DNA of 64,000 nucleotides from Arthrobacter sp. FB24 (GCF_000196235.1 NC_008541.1:3100001-3164000); one strand, 5' to 3'. Counted from the first letter of the stretch, positions 46,148-55,214 are shown. A program made the numbers and translations. The notes: a model not told the origin generated them from the sequence alone.

Positions 46148-47221
46148 TCATGGCGTGAAAAGCTCCAGAATGCGCCCCAGTCCACGCTGCAGCCTTGCGG
46201 TCAGGTCTTCCGGGGCGGCCGCGGTGCTGCCGGCCGCTGCGGGCCCCGCAACGTCCTTGATACTGTGCACCGGCTTGACCGAACCTGAGCGAACCAACTC
46301 CGCCACGCCGTCGACGGCCGTGTCGGCGGGCAGGTCCGACATATAGGTAAACGTCACACCCGGCGCCTGGTAAATGGCTCGCCACGGGGCTGATGCGTTG
46401 ATCCAGAGCGACCCGGGTCCGCCAGCGGGACTGCCGGCAGCACCTTGGGGCGCGGGCACGAACCCGTCGTCCGCTGCAGGACGGCCCGTCAGGATATTCG
46501 TGGGCGATGACACGGGGACGGTGGATGGTGCAGCGCCAGCCGGGCCTGGCTGCGGATGCTGTTCCAGGACGGTGGCAAAATGCTTCCCGTCGGTAAGCCT
46601 CATTTCCAGGATGCCCAGCCCCGCCACAGCTTCGCGCCGGGCCCAGAGCATGTGGAAGCCCATGTGCCGGAGCTCCGGGCAAGACCATCCCTCCGTGCGG
46701 AGCTGCGCAAGATCGGCGCTTGTCAGCATGCCGGCCGTCCCCAGGGACGCGGAACCCGTCGACGACTGCAGTCCGAAGGTGGCTTCCTCCTGCTGGACCG
46801 ACGGTGCGGGTGCACCGCCTGCCTCGGGCCCGGGAACACCGGCCATGAAATATGCGGCGGCAGTGACCACTCCGGCTGCGGCAACAGCTCCGCCTGCTGC
46901 GAGGCCCAGGCTCCTCAGCGCCCGGGATCCGGCAGCGGCGTGGCCGGGGGCGGGGTGCCAGCCAGCAGTGTTTTCGGCCGCCTTGGGCGCCGTGGCGAGC
47001 TGCTGCGTCCGCGCCAGGAGCCTGGCCGTGAAGTCGTCGCTGGCGGCCGGGATCGAGGCGCGCCGCAGGCGCTCCAGGTACTGGCGTTCACGCCACTGCA
47101 GCGACATGCATTCGGGGCAGGACTTTATGTGTTCCGCGCCGCGTCCGCGCTTGCTGCGCGGCAGGAGTCCGCGCGTACAGTTGCCGCCAAGGCCACGCAG
47201 CAGGTTTCTCAGCTGACCCAT
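46148..47221 (-). CDS. Zinc-finger anti-sigma factor (RseA-like) with large extracytoplasmic domain
   Basis: A 357-residue protein. The zinc anti-sigma motif H31-x3-C35-x2-C38 precedes helices that should hold SigE. A membrane helix is near 105-128. The remaining about 230 residues are outside and carry a fold-like stretch (RTEGWSCPELRHMGFHMLW... LTDGKHFATVLEQH), resembling RseB/MucB-like sensor segments, split by a Pro/Ala linker. Mycobacterial RseA lacks this, by memory. It starts eight bp after sigE. It probably releases SigE on envelope stress. Confidence 0.85.
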   Translation of the reverse strand: MGQLRNLLRGLGGNCTRGLLPRSKRGRGAEHIKSCPECMSLQWRERQYLERLRRASIPAASDDFTARLLARTQQLATAPKAAENTAGWHPAPGHAAAGSRALRSLGLAAGGAVAAAGVVTAAAYFMAGVPGPEAGGAPAPSVQQEEATFGLQSSTGSASLGTAGMLTSADLAQLRTEGWSCPELRHMGFHMLWARREAVAGLGILEMRLTDGKHFATVLEQHPQPGPAGAAPSTVPVSSPTNILTGRPAADDGFVPAPQGAAGSPAGGPGSLWINASAPWRAIYQAPGVTFTYMSDLPADTAVDGVAELVRSGSVKPVHSIKDVAGPAAAGSTAAAPEDLTARLQRGLGRILELFTP

Positions 47222-47229
47222 GGAGCCGA

Positions 47230-47859
47230 TCAGAGGATGCCGGCGATGCGGGGCAGCTTAAGCCGTGGCTTGAGGGACTGCCTCGTGCGGGGATCGCGGT
47301 GCGCCAGCTTTTCCCGGAGCATGGTGCGTCCGCGGTGTATGCGGGACCGCACGGTTCCGAGTTTCACTCCCAGCGCCTCGGCCACCTCGTCATAGGACAG
47401 GCCTTCGAGGTCGCACAGGACGACGGCGGCGCGGAAGTCCGGCGGCAGTTCCTCCAGGGCGGCCTGGACATCGAGGTCCAGGTTGTTGAATTCAAAGCTC
47501 TGTTCCGGGCCGGGTTCGCGGCCGGGCAGCCGGGATTCGGCGTCTTCGGCGAGGGCATCAAAGCGGATGCGGCTCTTGCGGCGCGCCTGGTCCAGGAAAA
47601 GGTTGGTGGTGATCCGGTGCAGCCAGCCGTCGAGGGTACCGGGCTTGAAGTTCTCCAGCGACCTGAAGACGCGGACGAACACCTCCTGGGTGAGGTCCTC
47701 GGCGTCGTACTTGTTGCCGGTCAAACGGTAGGCAAGGCGGTAGACCTTGGCGGAGTGGTTAGTTACCACTTCTTCCCAGGTTGGCCTGACCCACTCCGCT
47801 TCTGACTGGGCCACTGAATCTTCAATTGCCGGGACAGGTGCCACAACTGATGCTGACAT
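47230..47859 (-). CDS. sigE: ECF RNA polymerase sigma factor SigE
   Basis: A 209-residue group-4 sigma factor. Region 2 (about residues 35-100) has [20 protein letters not shown] and [16 protein letters not shown]. Region 4 (about 135-190) has [20 protein letters not shown] and [20 protein letters not shown] lies about eight bases before the ATG. It is followed directly by its anti-sigma gene, then tatB. Related SigE proteins run the cell-envelope stress response. Confidence 0.94.
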   Translation of the reverse strand: MSASVVAPVPAIEDSVAQSEAEWVRPTWEEVVTNHSAKVYRLAYRLTGNKYDAEDLTQEVFVRVFRSLENFKPGTLDGWLHRITTNLFLDQARRKSRIRFDALAEDAESRLPGREPGPEQSFEFNNLDLDVQAALEELPPDFRAAVVLCDLEGLSYDEVAEALGVKLGTVRSRIHRGRTMLREKLAHRDPRTRQSLKPRLKLPRIAGIL

Positions 47860-48156
47860 CGTCCACTCCCCTCATGGATGGTACTAACGCCTGGACGGTG
47901 CTGACACCAGTGCTTCGGCGCCGATCACCTCCTGGATGAGCGGATAACAATCATTTCAAAGTTGGCTGGGAATTTCCTGACTATCCATGGGCTTCAGCCT
48001 TGGGCGGAATCCCGCGCGGCAGGCGCGCCAGGGATGGTGGTTCCCGTCACATCGGGCCGCAGCCACAGCCTGCCGGGCCGTCACCTCCGGGCCGGGCACC
48101 GCCGGACACAGTACGCTGTTAGGAACAATCCCCTGCCGCCCAGAAAGCGAATCCTC
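47860..48156. other. Divergent intergenic region sigE / O-methyltransferase
   Basis: 297 bp without a gene. It contains a 15-base match to the lac operator core (47937-47951) and AT-rich sequence likely to hold the sigE promoters. I could not place a convincing SigE-type -35/-10 pair. Confidence 0.4.
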
Positions 48157-48789
48157 ATGAGCGCCGATAAGTCCACGAGCTGGTCCTATGCAGAAGATCT
48201 GCCTGCCGAGGATGAAGTATTGCTGCATGCTCGGGAGCGTTCCTTTGAGCTGGGCGTGACGCCGGTCGGACCGGGCGTGGGAGCGGTGCTGACGGTACTG
48301 GCGGCAGCTTCGAAAGCCCAGACTGCTGTGGAAATCGGCACGGGTGCCGGCGTGTCCGGCGTCTGCCTGCTCCGGGGCCTTGGCCCCCAGGCGGTCCTGA
48401 CCACCATCGACGTGGACGTGGAACACCTCAGGGCGGCGCGGGAGGCTTTCCAGGAAGCCGGAAGTCCCGCAAACCGCACTCGCACTATTTCCGGCCGTGC
48501 CGGCGACGTCCTGCCGCGCCTGACCGACGGCGCTTACGATCTGGTGTTCATCGACGCGGACAAGCCGGGCATCCCGGGGTATGTCGAGCAGGCCATCCGC
48601 CTGCTGAAACGCGGCGGCCTGTTGGTCATCAACGACGCCCTGGATAAGGACCGCGTGGCCAACCCGGCGGCCCGGGATTCAACCACGGTGGTTCTTCGCC
48701 AGGTGGGCAAGGCAATTCGCGACGACGAACGGCTGGCCTCGGCCATGCTGCCCACCGGTGACGGCCTGTTGGTAGCGGTCAAAAAATAA
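48157..48789 (+). CDS. Class I SAM-dependent O-methyltransferase
   Basis: A 210-residue methyltransferase of the catechol/caffeoyl-CoA type. SAM motif I is VEIGTGAGVSGVCLL near residue 65, motif II TIDVDVEH, and DLVFIDADKPGIPGYVEQAI carries the metal Asp. ATG 48157 was chosen because the longer upstream frame has no ribosome site and would extend into the sigE promoter region. Divergent from sigE, the arrangement I recall in mycobacteria (Rv1220c/Rv1221). Substrate unknown. Confidence 0.9.
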   Translation: MSADKSTSWSYAEDLPAEDEVLLHARERSFELGVTPVGPGVGAVLTVLAAASKAQTAVEIGTGAGVSGVCLLRGLGPQAVLTTIDVDVEHLRAAREAFQEAGSPANRTRTISGRAGDVLPRLTDGAYDLVFIDADKPGIPGYVEQAIRLLKRGGLLVINDALDKDRVANPAARDSTTVVLRQVGKAIRDDERLASAMLPTGDGLLVAVKK

Positions 48790-48792
48790 GGA

Positions 48793-48821
48793 AGGGCCTG
48801 CAGCCACAAGCTGCAGGCCCT
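48793..48821. terminator. Bidirectional terminator O-methyltransferase / DUF3117
   Basis: 12-bp perfect stem 48793-48804 with 48810-48821 around CACAA, between converging stops at 48789 and 48834; an A-run precedes it. Confidence 0.9.
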
Positions 48822-48833
48822 ACCCGAGCAAAT

Positions 48834-49001
48834 CTATTCGGTAACGCCGACGAGGCATTCCTTGAGGTTTGCCGCCTCTGCCGCGTTAAGTTCGACCACA
48901 AGCCGCCCCCCGCCTTCGAGCGGCACACGCATAATCAAGCTGCGGCCCTCTTTGGTTACTTCCATAGGGCCGTCGCCGGTGCGTGGTTTCATAGCCGCCA
49001 T
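48834..49001 (-). CDS. DUF3117 small conserved actinobacterial protein
   Basis: A 55-residue protein (MAAMKPRTGDGPMEVTKEGR at its start, ending CLVGVTE), typical of the DUF3117 family. GGAGGGG eight bases before ATG 49001 decides the start over 49019. Function unknown. Confidence 0.9.
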   Translation of the reverse strand: MAAMKPRTGDGPMEVTKEGRSLIMRVPLEGGGRLVVELNAAEAANLKECLVGVTE

Positions 49002-49019
49002 GAGGAAAATCCCCTCCAA

Positions 49020-49244
49020 TAGTCCCAGGACCTACCAGCCCGGGCGGGCTGTGGCCGCGTCGTCAATCAAGCCGCTATGGCGGCCTAGGAGCTACCGCCA
49101 TGGCTGAACAGTTGTGAATGCAATTTGTTCATGCTTAACCCCTATTATCCTGTAATTACCCGGCTGTAGCTAATTGATGGATTTTCTTCATCACTTGGAA
49201 AATCGTGGCCGACTGTGTCGTGCGTCATAGTTCCGCGGACCGGC
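49020..49244. other. AT-rich intergenic region upstream of DUF3117
   Basis: 225 bp without a gene. 49110-49200 is unusually AT-rich for the window, a probable promoter area for the DUF3117 gene on the minus strand. GCCGCTATGGCGG and CCGCCATGGC near 49070-49105 form partial inverted repeats. Confidence 0.35.
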
Positions 49245-50531
49245 TCACGGCGGATAGTCTCCACCACCCGGCAGCTGCGCCCAGGCCCAGAGCCACACGA
49301 TCCAGACAATCTGGAGCAGGACGAACATGGTGACCACGGTGCCGCGGTAGGCGCGGGAACGCGACAGGAGGGCTGCGCTCAGCGCCAGCGGAAAGAGCGG
49401 CAGGAGCATCCGGAACGTGCTGGTCTGGGGATGCAGGAATACGAGCAGATAACCCATGTAGCAGACGCACCAGAGCCGCAGCTCCGGCCCTAGCGCGGCC
49501 ACCGGAGAAGACGTCATCACAAGCCCGAAGGCCGCAACAAAGACGAATGGAGCCAGCACCCCCAATACTGGGCCGAAAAGCTGGATCCCGGTGTCGAACC
49601 ACGGCTTAAAGGGCACCAGGTCATGGCCGCGCCAGACGGTTTCCGTCTTGGTGTACGCCGCGGGATCGCCGGTAACGGCCCAGGCAATGGCCGGCCACAT
49701 CAGGGCGCTGAGTCCGCTGACTGCGGTCAAAGCCGCCAGGCCCAGGAGGTCCCGACCGCCGGGAGGCAGGGTCTCGTCGCCGCGCCGCGTGGCGGGGCGG
49801 GTGCGCTCCCACAGGCGATAGGCAAGCAACCCCCCAGCCATGGCGGCAAACGGAACCCCCGTGGGCCGGGAAAGGCACATCAGGACAACTACCGGCATGG
49901 CCCACAGATATCGCCTCTGCATGACCAGGAGCAGTGCCGACGCCAGCAGCAACAGGTTCAGCGACTCGGCATAGGGAACCTGGAGGACGGCGGCCACGGG
50001 AAAGGTGGAAAAGAAGACCACACCCCACATCGCCGTGCGGTGGGCGGCTTTCTGCCGAAAGAGGCGATACACCACCAGCACGGCACCCAGCCCGGCAGCC
50101 ATCGCGATGAATGTGAGGGCCAGCGCGGGGTCCATTCCCGTCATGGCCGAGACTGCGCGCCCGAGCATCGGAAAGAGGGCATAGAAAGCCCAGGCGTTCT
50201 CCTGGACGTTGCCGCCGTCGTCCACGGGAAGCTGGCTCGGGTAGCCGTTCCGGAGTACCTCGCCGTACCAGCGGGCGTCCCAGATATTGATGAAGTTCCA
50301 GTAATCAGGCTTGGCGGGGAACCACGGGTTGACCCCCTGGTGAAGGGCGGCCGCCATGAAGATGCAGGCGCTCACAATCCGTGCAGCAGCGTAGACGCAG
50401 GCCACTTGCGCCCACCACGGCCACATGCCGGCGCGCGCAGCAGCGGACCCCATACGTTTGCGCAGCAGGGTATTCAGCCCCTGGTTCCCCTCCGGCACCG
50501 CCCGGCCGGCTGACGTGCCCTGCCGGCTCAA
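49245..50531 (-). CDS. PIG-V-like GT-C mannosyltransferase-type membrane protein
   Basis: A 428-residue polytopic protein with about nine or ten membrane helices. The first external loop has INIWDARWYGEVLRNGYP, with an Asp in the position typical of GT-C lipid-sugar transferases, and AFYALFPMLGRAVS follows, as in PIG-V mannosyltransferases. It may add mannose to a lipid or cell-wall glycan from a polyprenyl donor. Overlaps the DivIVA-like gene by four bases (ATGA), so LOG, DivIVA-like and this gene appear to form one operon. Confidence 0.8.
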   Translation of the reverse strand: MSRQGTSAGRAVPEGNQGLNTLLRKRMGSAAARAGMWPWWAQVACVYAAARIVSACIFMAAALHQGVNPWFPAKPDYWNFINIWDARWYGEVLRNGYPSQLPVDDGGNVQENAWAFYALFPMLGRAVSAMTGMDPALALTFIAMAAGLGAVLVVYRLFRQKAAHRTAMWGVVFFSTFPVAAVLQVPYAESLNLLLLASALLLVMQRRYLWAMPVVVLMCLSRPTGVPFAAMAGGLLAYRLWERTRPATRRGDETLPPGGRDLLGLAALTAVSGLSALMWPAIAWAVTGDPAAYTKTETVWRGHDLVPFKPWFDTGIQLFGPVLGVLAPFVFVAAFGLVMTSSPVAALGPELRLWCVCYMGYLLVFLHPQTSTFRMLLPLFPLALSAALLSRSRAYRGTVVTMFVLLQIVWIVWLWAWAQLPGGGDYPP

Positions 50532-50887
50532 GGCCCGCTCTCCCCTGGCTGTGCGGGCGCGCGGAGTTCGGAACGCAGCCGTTCAATTTCGTCGTCCTTC
50601 GCGGCAAGCTGGTCCCGGAGGTCGTCCAGGACTTGGTCAACCTGATCCATGCGGTAACCGCGCAGTCCCAGGGCAAAACGGATCCGGTCAACGTCGGCAG
50701 GCGCTGCCTCGGCAGGAAGCAGCACCGGGGGCAGCGACGCCACGGGCTCCTCGAAACCGTCCAAAAGCGCGGACTCGGCAGACCGCCCGCGCCGAAAAAT
50801 ACCCGATGCGGAATCAGCTCCGAAGAAGAGCGCGGCGCCGATCAAAGCGATGGCGAGGAATATCAGGAAGAAACTCACAGGATCCAT
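50528..50887 (-). CDS. DivIVA-domain membrane-anchored small protein
   Basis: A 119-residue protein. One N-terminal membrane helix (FFLIFLAIALIGAALFFGA), a short linker, then a DivIVA-like segment RFALGLRGYRMDQVDQVLDD that continues as coiled coil (LRDQLAAKDDEIERLRSEL). Such proteins mark poles or septa in actinobacteria. It is shorter than Wag31/DivIVA itself, so it is an accessory protein, possibly placing the following GT-C enzyme. Confidence 0.82.
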   Translation of the reverse strand: MDPVSFFLIFLAIALIGAALFFGADSASGIFRRGRSAESALLDGFEEPVASLPPVLLPAEAAPADVDRIRFALGLRGYRMDQVDQVLDDLRDQLAAKDDEIERLRSELRAPAQPGESGP

Positions 50888-50910
50888 CGTGCCAGACGCC
50901 GGCGCAGCCC

Positions 50911-51738
50911 TTATTCCGGACGCTGGTTGCCGTTCGGCCCGCCCGCTCCGTTGCCTGCACTGGTTTCCGGCGACGGCCGGATGGCACCGTGGATCACCAG
51001 ATCCACGGCATGTGCAGGCTCGTCCACAACCTGGATGAGGCTCAGGTCCTTCTCGGAGATCATCCCGTCTTCAACGAGCGTGCCCCTGATCCAGTCGATC
51101 ATGGGTCCCCAGAAGGCAGTGCCGAGGAGCACGATCGGGAACGAGGTGACCTTCCGGGTCTGGACCAGGACCATCGCTTCGAAGAGTTCGTCCAGGGTGC
51201 CCAGGCCGCCGGGAAGCACAATAAAACCCTGGGCATACTTCACGAACATCGTCTTCCGCGCGAAGAAATAGCGGAAGTTGATCCCGAGGTCCACCCACTG
51301 GTTGAGGCCCTGTTCGAACGGCAGCTCAATGCCAAGCCCCACGGAAACACCGTTTCCCTGAACGGCACCCTTGTTGGCCGCCTCCATGGAGCCCGGACCG
51401 CCGCCGGTAATGACGGCAACTCCCGCTTCGGCCAGTTTGCGGCCCACTTCAACGCCCAGCTCGTAGTAGACCGATCCCGGTTTGGTGCGGGCGGATCCAA
51501 ACACGCTGACGGCCGGCCCCAGGTCCGCCAGGGCACCAAAGCCTTCCACGAACTCACTCTGGATCCTAAGCACCCGCCAGGGATCGGTGTGGACGAACTG
51601 GCCCGGCCCCTTGGTGTCCAGCAGGTGCTGGTCCGACATCTCCACTGCCGCCTGTTTGCGTCGCAGCTCCAGCGGACCCTTGTGACGGGTGGCAATGGGA
51701 GGTACTGGAGTTGGAGAAGGCTGCGGATCGGTACTCAT
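50911..51738 (-). CDS. LOG-family (TIGR00730) nucleotide phosphoribohydrolase-like protein
   Basis: A 275-residue Rossmann-fold protein with both LOG motifs: ITGGGPGSMEAANKGA near residue 105-120 and LPGGLGTLDELFEAM near 195-210. The family cleaves ribose 5-monophosphate from cytokinin-type or AMP-like nucleotides. The first 40 residues are variable. TAGCCT ends seven bases before the ATG. Starts the three-gene operon with the DivIVA-like and GT-C genes. Confidence 0.92.
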   Translation of the reverse strand: MSTDPQPSPTPVPPIATRHKGPLELRRKQAAVEMSDQHLLDTKGPGQFVHTDPWRVLRIQSEFVEGFGALADLGPAVSVFGSARTKPGSVYYELGVEVGRKLAEAGVAVITGGGPGSMEAANKGAVQGNGVSVGLGIELPFEQGLNQWVDLGINFRYFFARKTMFVKYAQGFIVLPGGLGTLDELFEAMVLVQTRKVTSFPIVLLGTAFWGPMIDWIRGTLVEDGMISEKDLSLIQVVDEPAHAVDLVIHGAIRPSPETSAGNGAGGPNGNQRPE

Positions 51739-51744
51739 CCACCA

Positions 51745-51750
51745 AGGCTA
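51745..51750 (-). promoter_or_regulatory. -10 hexamer TAGCCT for leaderless LOG gene
   Basis: Ends seven bases before ATG 51738. Confidence 0.5.
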
Positions 51751-51754
51751 GCGC

Positions 51755-51778
51755 GGTTCGACAAGCCCCACCGTCCGG
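51755..51778. repeat. Intergenic repeat, half element
   Basis: GGTTCGACAAGCCCCACCGT read on the minus strand resembles the left arm of the 60817 element (CCGG-TGG-TTGAGCC-TCGAAACC). Lies just upstream of the LOG promoter. Confidence 0.5.
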
Positions 51779-51889
51779 CGCGTCCGAACCCGCACCAGCG
51801 GGCATCCGGGTCGCTGACCTGCAGGTATCTCTTGAATTACGATCTGTATGAAGTTGGAGTGATTGCCGTCATATCCCGCTAATGTTCGC

Positions 51890-51895
51890 TAGATT
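51890..51895 (+). promoter_or_regulatory. -10 hexamer TAGATT for leaderless gluA
   Basis: Ends eight bases before ATG 51903, so the in-frame ATG at 51882 would not be transcribed. Confidence 0.5.
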
Positions 51896-51902
51896 CTCTC
51901 TT

Positions 51903-52658
51903 ATGACTACTCAAGTGCCCGGCGATGCGCTCGTCTCCCTGAAAGCCGTGAACAAGCACTACGGCCAGCTGCACGTACTGAAGGACATCAACCTCAACGT
52001 CCGCAAGGGCGAAGTTGTTGTGGTCATCGGACCGTCCGGTTCCGGTAAATCGACCCTCTGCCGGGCCATCAACCGTCTGGAGACGATCGATGACGGCAAG
52101 ATCGCCATCGACGGTAAGGAACTCCCGGAAGAAGGCAAGGAACTCGCCAAGCTGCGGGCCGACGTCGGCATGGTGTTCCAGTCCTTCAATCTCTTTGCCC
52201 ACAAGACGATCCTCGAGAACGTCACCCTGGGGCCGATCAAGGTAAAAGGGGTGCCCAAGGCGCAGGCCGACAAGGACGCCATGGCACTGCTGGAACGCGT
52301 CGGCGTCGGACACCAGGCACCCAAGCTGCCGGCACAGCTCTCCGGCGGCCAGCAGCAGCGCGTGGCAATTGCCCGCGCCCTGGCCATGAAGCCGAAGGTC
52401 ATGCTCTTTGACGAGCCCACCTCTGCCCTTGACCCGGAGATGATCAACGAAGTCCTTGACGTCATGATCCAGCTGGCCAAGGAAGGGATGACCATGATCG
52501 TGGTCACCCACGAAATGGGGTTCGCCCGTAAAGCCGCTGACCGCGTGGTGTTCATGGCGGACGGCCAGATCGTCGAGGACGCGACGCCCGAGGAATTCTT
52601 CACGAACCCGCAGAGCAACCGCGCCAAGGATTTCCTCTCCAAGCTCCTCACTCACTGA
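51903..52658 (+). CDS. gluA: Glutamate/polar amino acid ABC transporter ATP-binding protein
   Basis: A 251-residue ATPase: Walker [24 protein letters not shown] signature, [11 protein letters not shown] and the switch His in [19 protein letters not shown]. It powers the GluBCD importer. Start at 51903 from the promoter position. The operon order ATPase, binding protein, two permeases matches gluABCD of Corynebacterium. Confidence 0.93.
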   Translation: MTTQVPGDALVSLKAVNKHYGQLHVLKDINLNVRKGEVVVVIGPSGSGKSTLCRAINRLETIDDGKIAIDGKELPEEGKELAKLRADVGMVFQSFNLFAHKTILENVTLGPIKVKGVPKAQADKDAMALLERVGVGHQAPKLPAQLSGGQQQRVAIARALAMKPKVMLFDEPTSALDPEMINEVLDVMIQLAKEGMTMIVVTHEMGFARKAADRVVFMADGQIVEDATPEEFFTNPQSNRAKDFLSKLLTH

Positions 52659-52728
52659 TTCCCCCGAGACCGCACCAACTCAGTTCGCACCTAGGCCACC
52701 ACAGTGGCCGCCAATGAAAGGTAATGTC

Positions 52729-53613
52729 ATGAAGGCATTTTTGACCCGACGAAAGTCCTTTGTGGTTGCAGCATCAGCAGCCCTCGCTCTGACACTGAGC
52801 GCCTGCGGCGGCGGGGGCGGAACCACCAGCAATCCGTCGGTCGCCGAGAAGCCAACCTTTGCGGCAGGCAGCACAATGGAGAAGCTCTCCAAGGCCGGTT
52901 CCATCAAGATCGGCACCAAGTTTGACCAGCCGTTGTTCGGCCAGGTTGGCCTGGACGGCAAGCCCATCGGCTTTGACGTCGAGATGGGCAAACTCATTGC
53001 CGCCAAACTGGGCATCCCTGCGGACAAGATCGAATGGTCTGAGACTGTTTCGGCCAACCGCGAACCTTTCATCGAGCAGGGCAAGGTGGATCTGGTCATC
53101 GCCACCTACACCATCAACGACAAGCGCAAGCAGGTCGTCAGCTTCGCCGGACCTTATTACGAGGCGGGACAGGCCCTGATGGTGAACAAGGACAACGACA
53201 CCATCAAGAAGCCGGAAGACGTCAAGGGCAAGAAGGTCTGCTCCGTAACGGGGTCCACCCCGGCGGCCACTATCGTGGAAAAGTACGGAGCTGAACTCGT
53301 TCCCGCAGCCACCTACTCGGCCTGCCTGGAACCTCTGCGCAACAAGCAGGTGGAAGCCATCACTACGGACAACGTGATCCTGGCCGGCTTCGTGGACAAG
53401 GAACCGGAAGCCTTCAAGCTGGCCTCGGATGAAACCTTCACCAAGGAGCCTTACGGCATCGGCCTGAAGAAGGACGACACCGTTTTCCGCAACTGGATCA
53501 ACGACCAGCTGGAAGAGTTCAGCAGGGACGGGTCTTACAAGAAGGCCTGGGAAGCGACCGCTGGCTCCGTCATTAAGACGGCCCCGGAACTCCCCGCCAT
53601 CGACCGCTACTAA
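52729..53613 (+). CDS. gluB: Glutamate-binding lipoprotein of ABC transporter
   Basis: A 294-residue family 3 solute-binding protein. Signal peptide ends at LTLSACGG with lipidated Cys26. Ligand-fold landmarks: GTKFDQPLFGQ, GFDVEMGKLIAAKLG and RKQVVSFAGPYYEAGQALMV. AAAGG is eight bases before ATG 52729. A 12-bp hairpin follows the stop. Confidence 0.93.
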   Translation: MKAFLTRRKSFVVAASAALALTLSACGGGGGTTSNPSVAEKPTFAAGSTMEKLSKAGSIKIGTKFDQPLFGQVGLDGKPIGFDVEMGKLIAAKLGIPADKIEWSETVSANREPFIEQGKVDLVIATYTINDKRKQVVSFAGPYYEAGQALMVNKDNDTIKKPEDVKGKKVCSVTGSTPAATIVEKYGAELVPAATYSACLEPLRNKQVEAITTDNVILAGFVDKEPEAFKLASDETFTKEPYGIGLKKDDTVFRNWINDQLEEFSRDGSYKKAWEATAGSVIKTAPELPAIDRY

Positions 53614-53621
53614 GTAGCTCG

Positions 53622-53664
53622 GGGCGGTTGCCGAGTCCGCTCACCGCGGCTCCGGCAACCGCCC
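53622..53664 (+). other. Intercistronic hairpin gluB-gluC
   Basis: GGGCGGTTGCCG (53622-53633) pairs perfectly with CGGCAACCGCCC (53653-53664); the loop carries a second stem. No T-run, so probably a partial terminator or 3' mRNA stabiliser letting the binding protein outnumber the permeases. Confidence 0.7.
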
Positions 53665-53707
53665 ACCCATCTTCGCTCCCGTCCGCGACACACAGCCGAA
53701 GGATGTT

Positions 53708-54358
53708 ATGGACGTCATCATTGAAAACCTGCCACTTTACTGGGAGGGCTTTCTCCGAACCCTGTTCCTGTCTGCCGTATCCGGAGTAATCGCCCTGGTG
53801 CTGGGAACGGTGCTCGCCGCAGCCCGGGTCTCCCCCGTTGCTGCCCTCCGCGGCTTCAGCATGACCTACGTGGAAATCCTGCGGAACACCCCCCTGACGA
53901 TTGCCTTCTTCTTTGCGGCGATCGTCCTCCCCAGGCTCGGGGTGAAATTCGAGCAGTTCGAAGTGGCCGCCATTATTGCCCTCAGCGCCTACACAGCCGC
54001 CTTCATCGCCGAAGCTGTGCGCTCGGGCGTCAACAGCGTTCCCGTCGGGCAGGCCGAGGCTGCACGCAGCATCGGCATGAAATTCGGCCAGGTGCTATCC
54101 CTCATCATTCTTCCGCAGGCTTTACGGACGGTGATCCCGCCGTTGATCAACATCCTGATTGCACTCGTGAAGAACTCCTCCGTTGCCGGCGCGTTCTTCG
54201 TACTGGAATTGTTCGGCTACGGCCGCCAGCTCGCCAATGCCAACGGTGATGCTGTGCTGGCCGTTCTCCTCGGAGTGGCTTTCTTCTACCTGCTGATCAC
54301 TGTTCCGCTGGGCATCCTGGCGAGCACCGTCGAACGAAAGGTGGCGATCGCCCGATGA
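53708..54358 (+). CDS. gluC: Glutamate ABC transporter permease 1
   Basis: A 216-residue His/Glu/Gln/Arg/opine-type permease with about five membrane helices, EILRNTPLTIAFFF near residue 60 and the EAA loop GQAEAARSIGMKFGQVLSLI. Overlaps gluD by four bases (ATGA). Confidence 0.93.
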   Translation: MDVIIENLPLYWEGFLRTLFLSAVSGVIALVLGTVLAAARVSPVAALRGFSMTYVEILRNTPLTIAFFFAAIVLPRLGVKFEQFEVAAIIALSAYTAAFIAEAVRSGVNSVPVGQAEAARSIGMKFGQVLSLIILPQALRTVIPPLINILIALVKNSSVAGAFFVLELFGYGRQLANANGDAVLAVLLGVAFFYLLITVPLGILASTVERKVAIAR

Positions 54359-55194
54359 GCTCAGTCCTGTACGACGTCCCGGGGCCAAAAGCCCGAAGGG
54401 TCTCACTGATCGGCTCTGTTGTCGGTTCACTCCTCATTCTTGGCCTGCTGGCATGGATCGTCAGCACGCTGGCTCAGCAAGGCATCTTCGAGGGACGGCG
54501 CTGGGCCATCTTCACGCGCGCGGATGTATGGGCGCTGCTCGGCAACGGCATCGGCGCAACCCTCAGCGCTGCAGCTGTTGCCGCCGTCATCGCGTTCCCC
54601 TTGGGACTGCTGCTCTGCCTGATGCGCATTTCCGACCTCGCCGCCATCCGGATCCCCACCCGGATCGTGCTGGAATTCCTTCGTGGCATGCCGGTTGTTC
54701 TAATGATGTTTTTCGTTCTGCTGGTCTTTGGCACGAACCAGTTCATCGCGGTAGTGGCAGGCCTTGTCCTGTACAACGCGGCCGTTTTCGCGGAAATCAT
54801 CCGCGCCGGTATCCAATCCCTGCCGAAGGGCCAGCGCGAAGCAGGCCTGACCATTGGACTGACAAGCTTCCAGTCCCGCATGATCATTGAACTGCCACAG
54901 GCAGTCCGCCGGATGATGCCCTCGCTGGTGGCCCAGCTCGTGGTACTGCTGAAGGATACGTCCCTGGGTTACATCGTCGCCTACGGTGAGCTGCTCCGTG
55001 CCGTCCAGGTCATGGCAGACTTCCTGGGAACACAGTTCCTGTTCCCGGTCTTCTTTGTGGCGGCTGCGATCTACATTGCCATCAACATCTGCGTTTCGCG
55101 CATCGCGGTCTGGATCGAACGCCGCGGCTCCAAGAAGGCCGCCGGCGGCGTGGCCAAGGCTGAGCCTGAGCCGATTGAAGCCGAAGTGGCATAG
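54355..55194 (+). CDS. gluD: Glutamate ABC transporter permease 2
   Basis: A 279-residue permease of the same class with LEFLRGMPVVLMMFFVLLVF and the EAA loop GQREAGLTIGLTSFQSRMII. The cytoplasmic N-terminus and a Lys/Ala/Glu tail make it longer than gluC. The last gene of gluABCD, followed by a terminator. Confidence 0.93.
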   Translation: MSSVLYDVPGPKARRVSLIGSVVGSLLILGLLAWIVSTLAQQGIFEGRRWAIFTRADVWALLGNGIGATLSAAAVAAVIAFPLGLLLCLMRISDLAAIRIPTRIVLEFLRGMPVVLMMFFVLLVFGTNQFIAVVAGLVLYNAAVFAEIIRAGIQSLPKGQREAGLTIGLTSFQSRMIIELPQAVRRMMPSLVAQLVVLLKDTSLGYIVAYGELLRAVQVMADFLGTQFLFPVFFVAAAIYIAINICVSRIAVWIERRGSKKAAGGVAKAEPEPIEAEVA

Positions 55195-55214
55195 CAACCA
55201 CGACGTGATGTACC

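Noticed and set aside
50425..51882. 485-codon open frame antisense to LOG and DivIVA-like genes
   Set aside because: Covers two well-supported genes on the other strand and their gap; product has no recognisable features.
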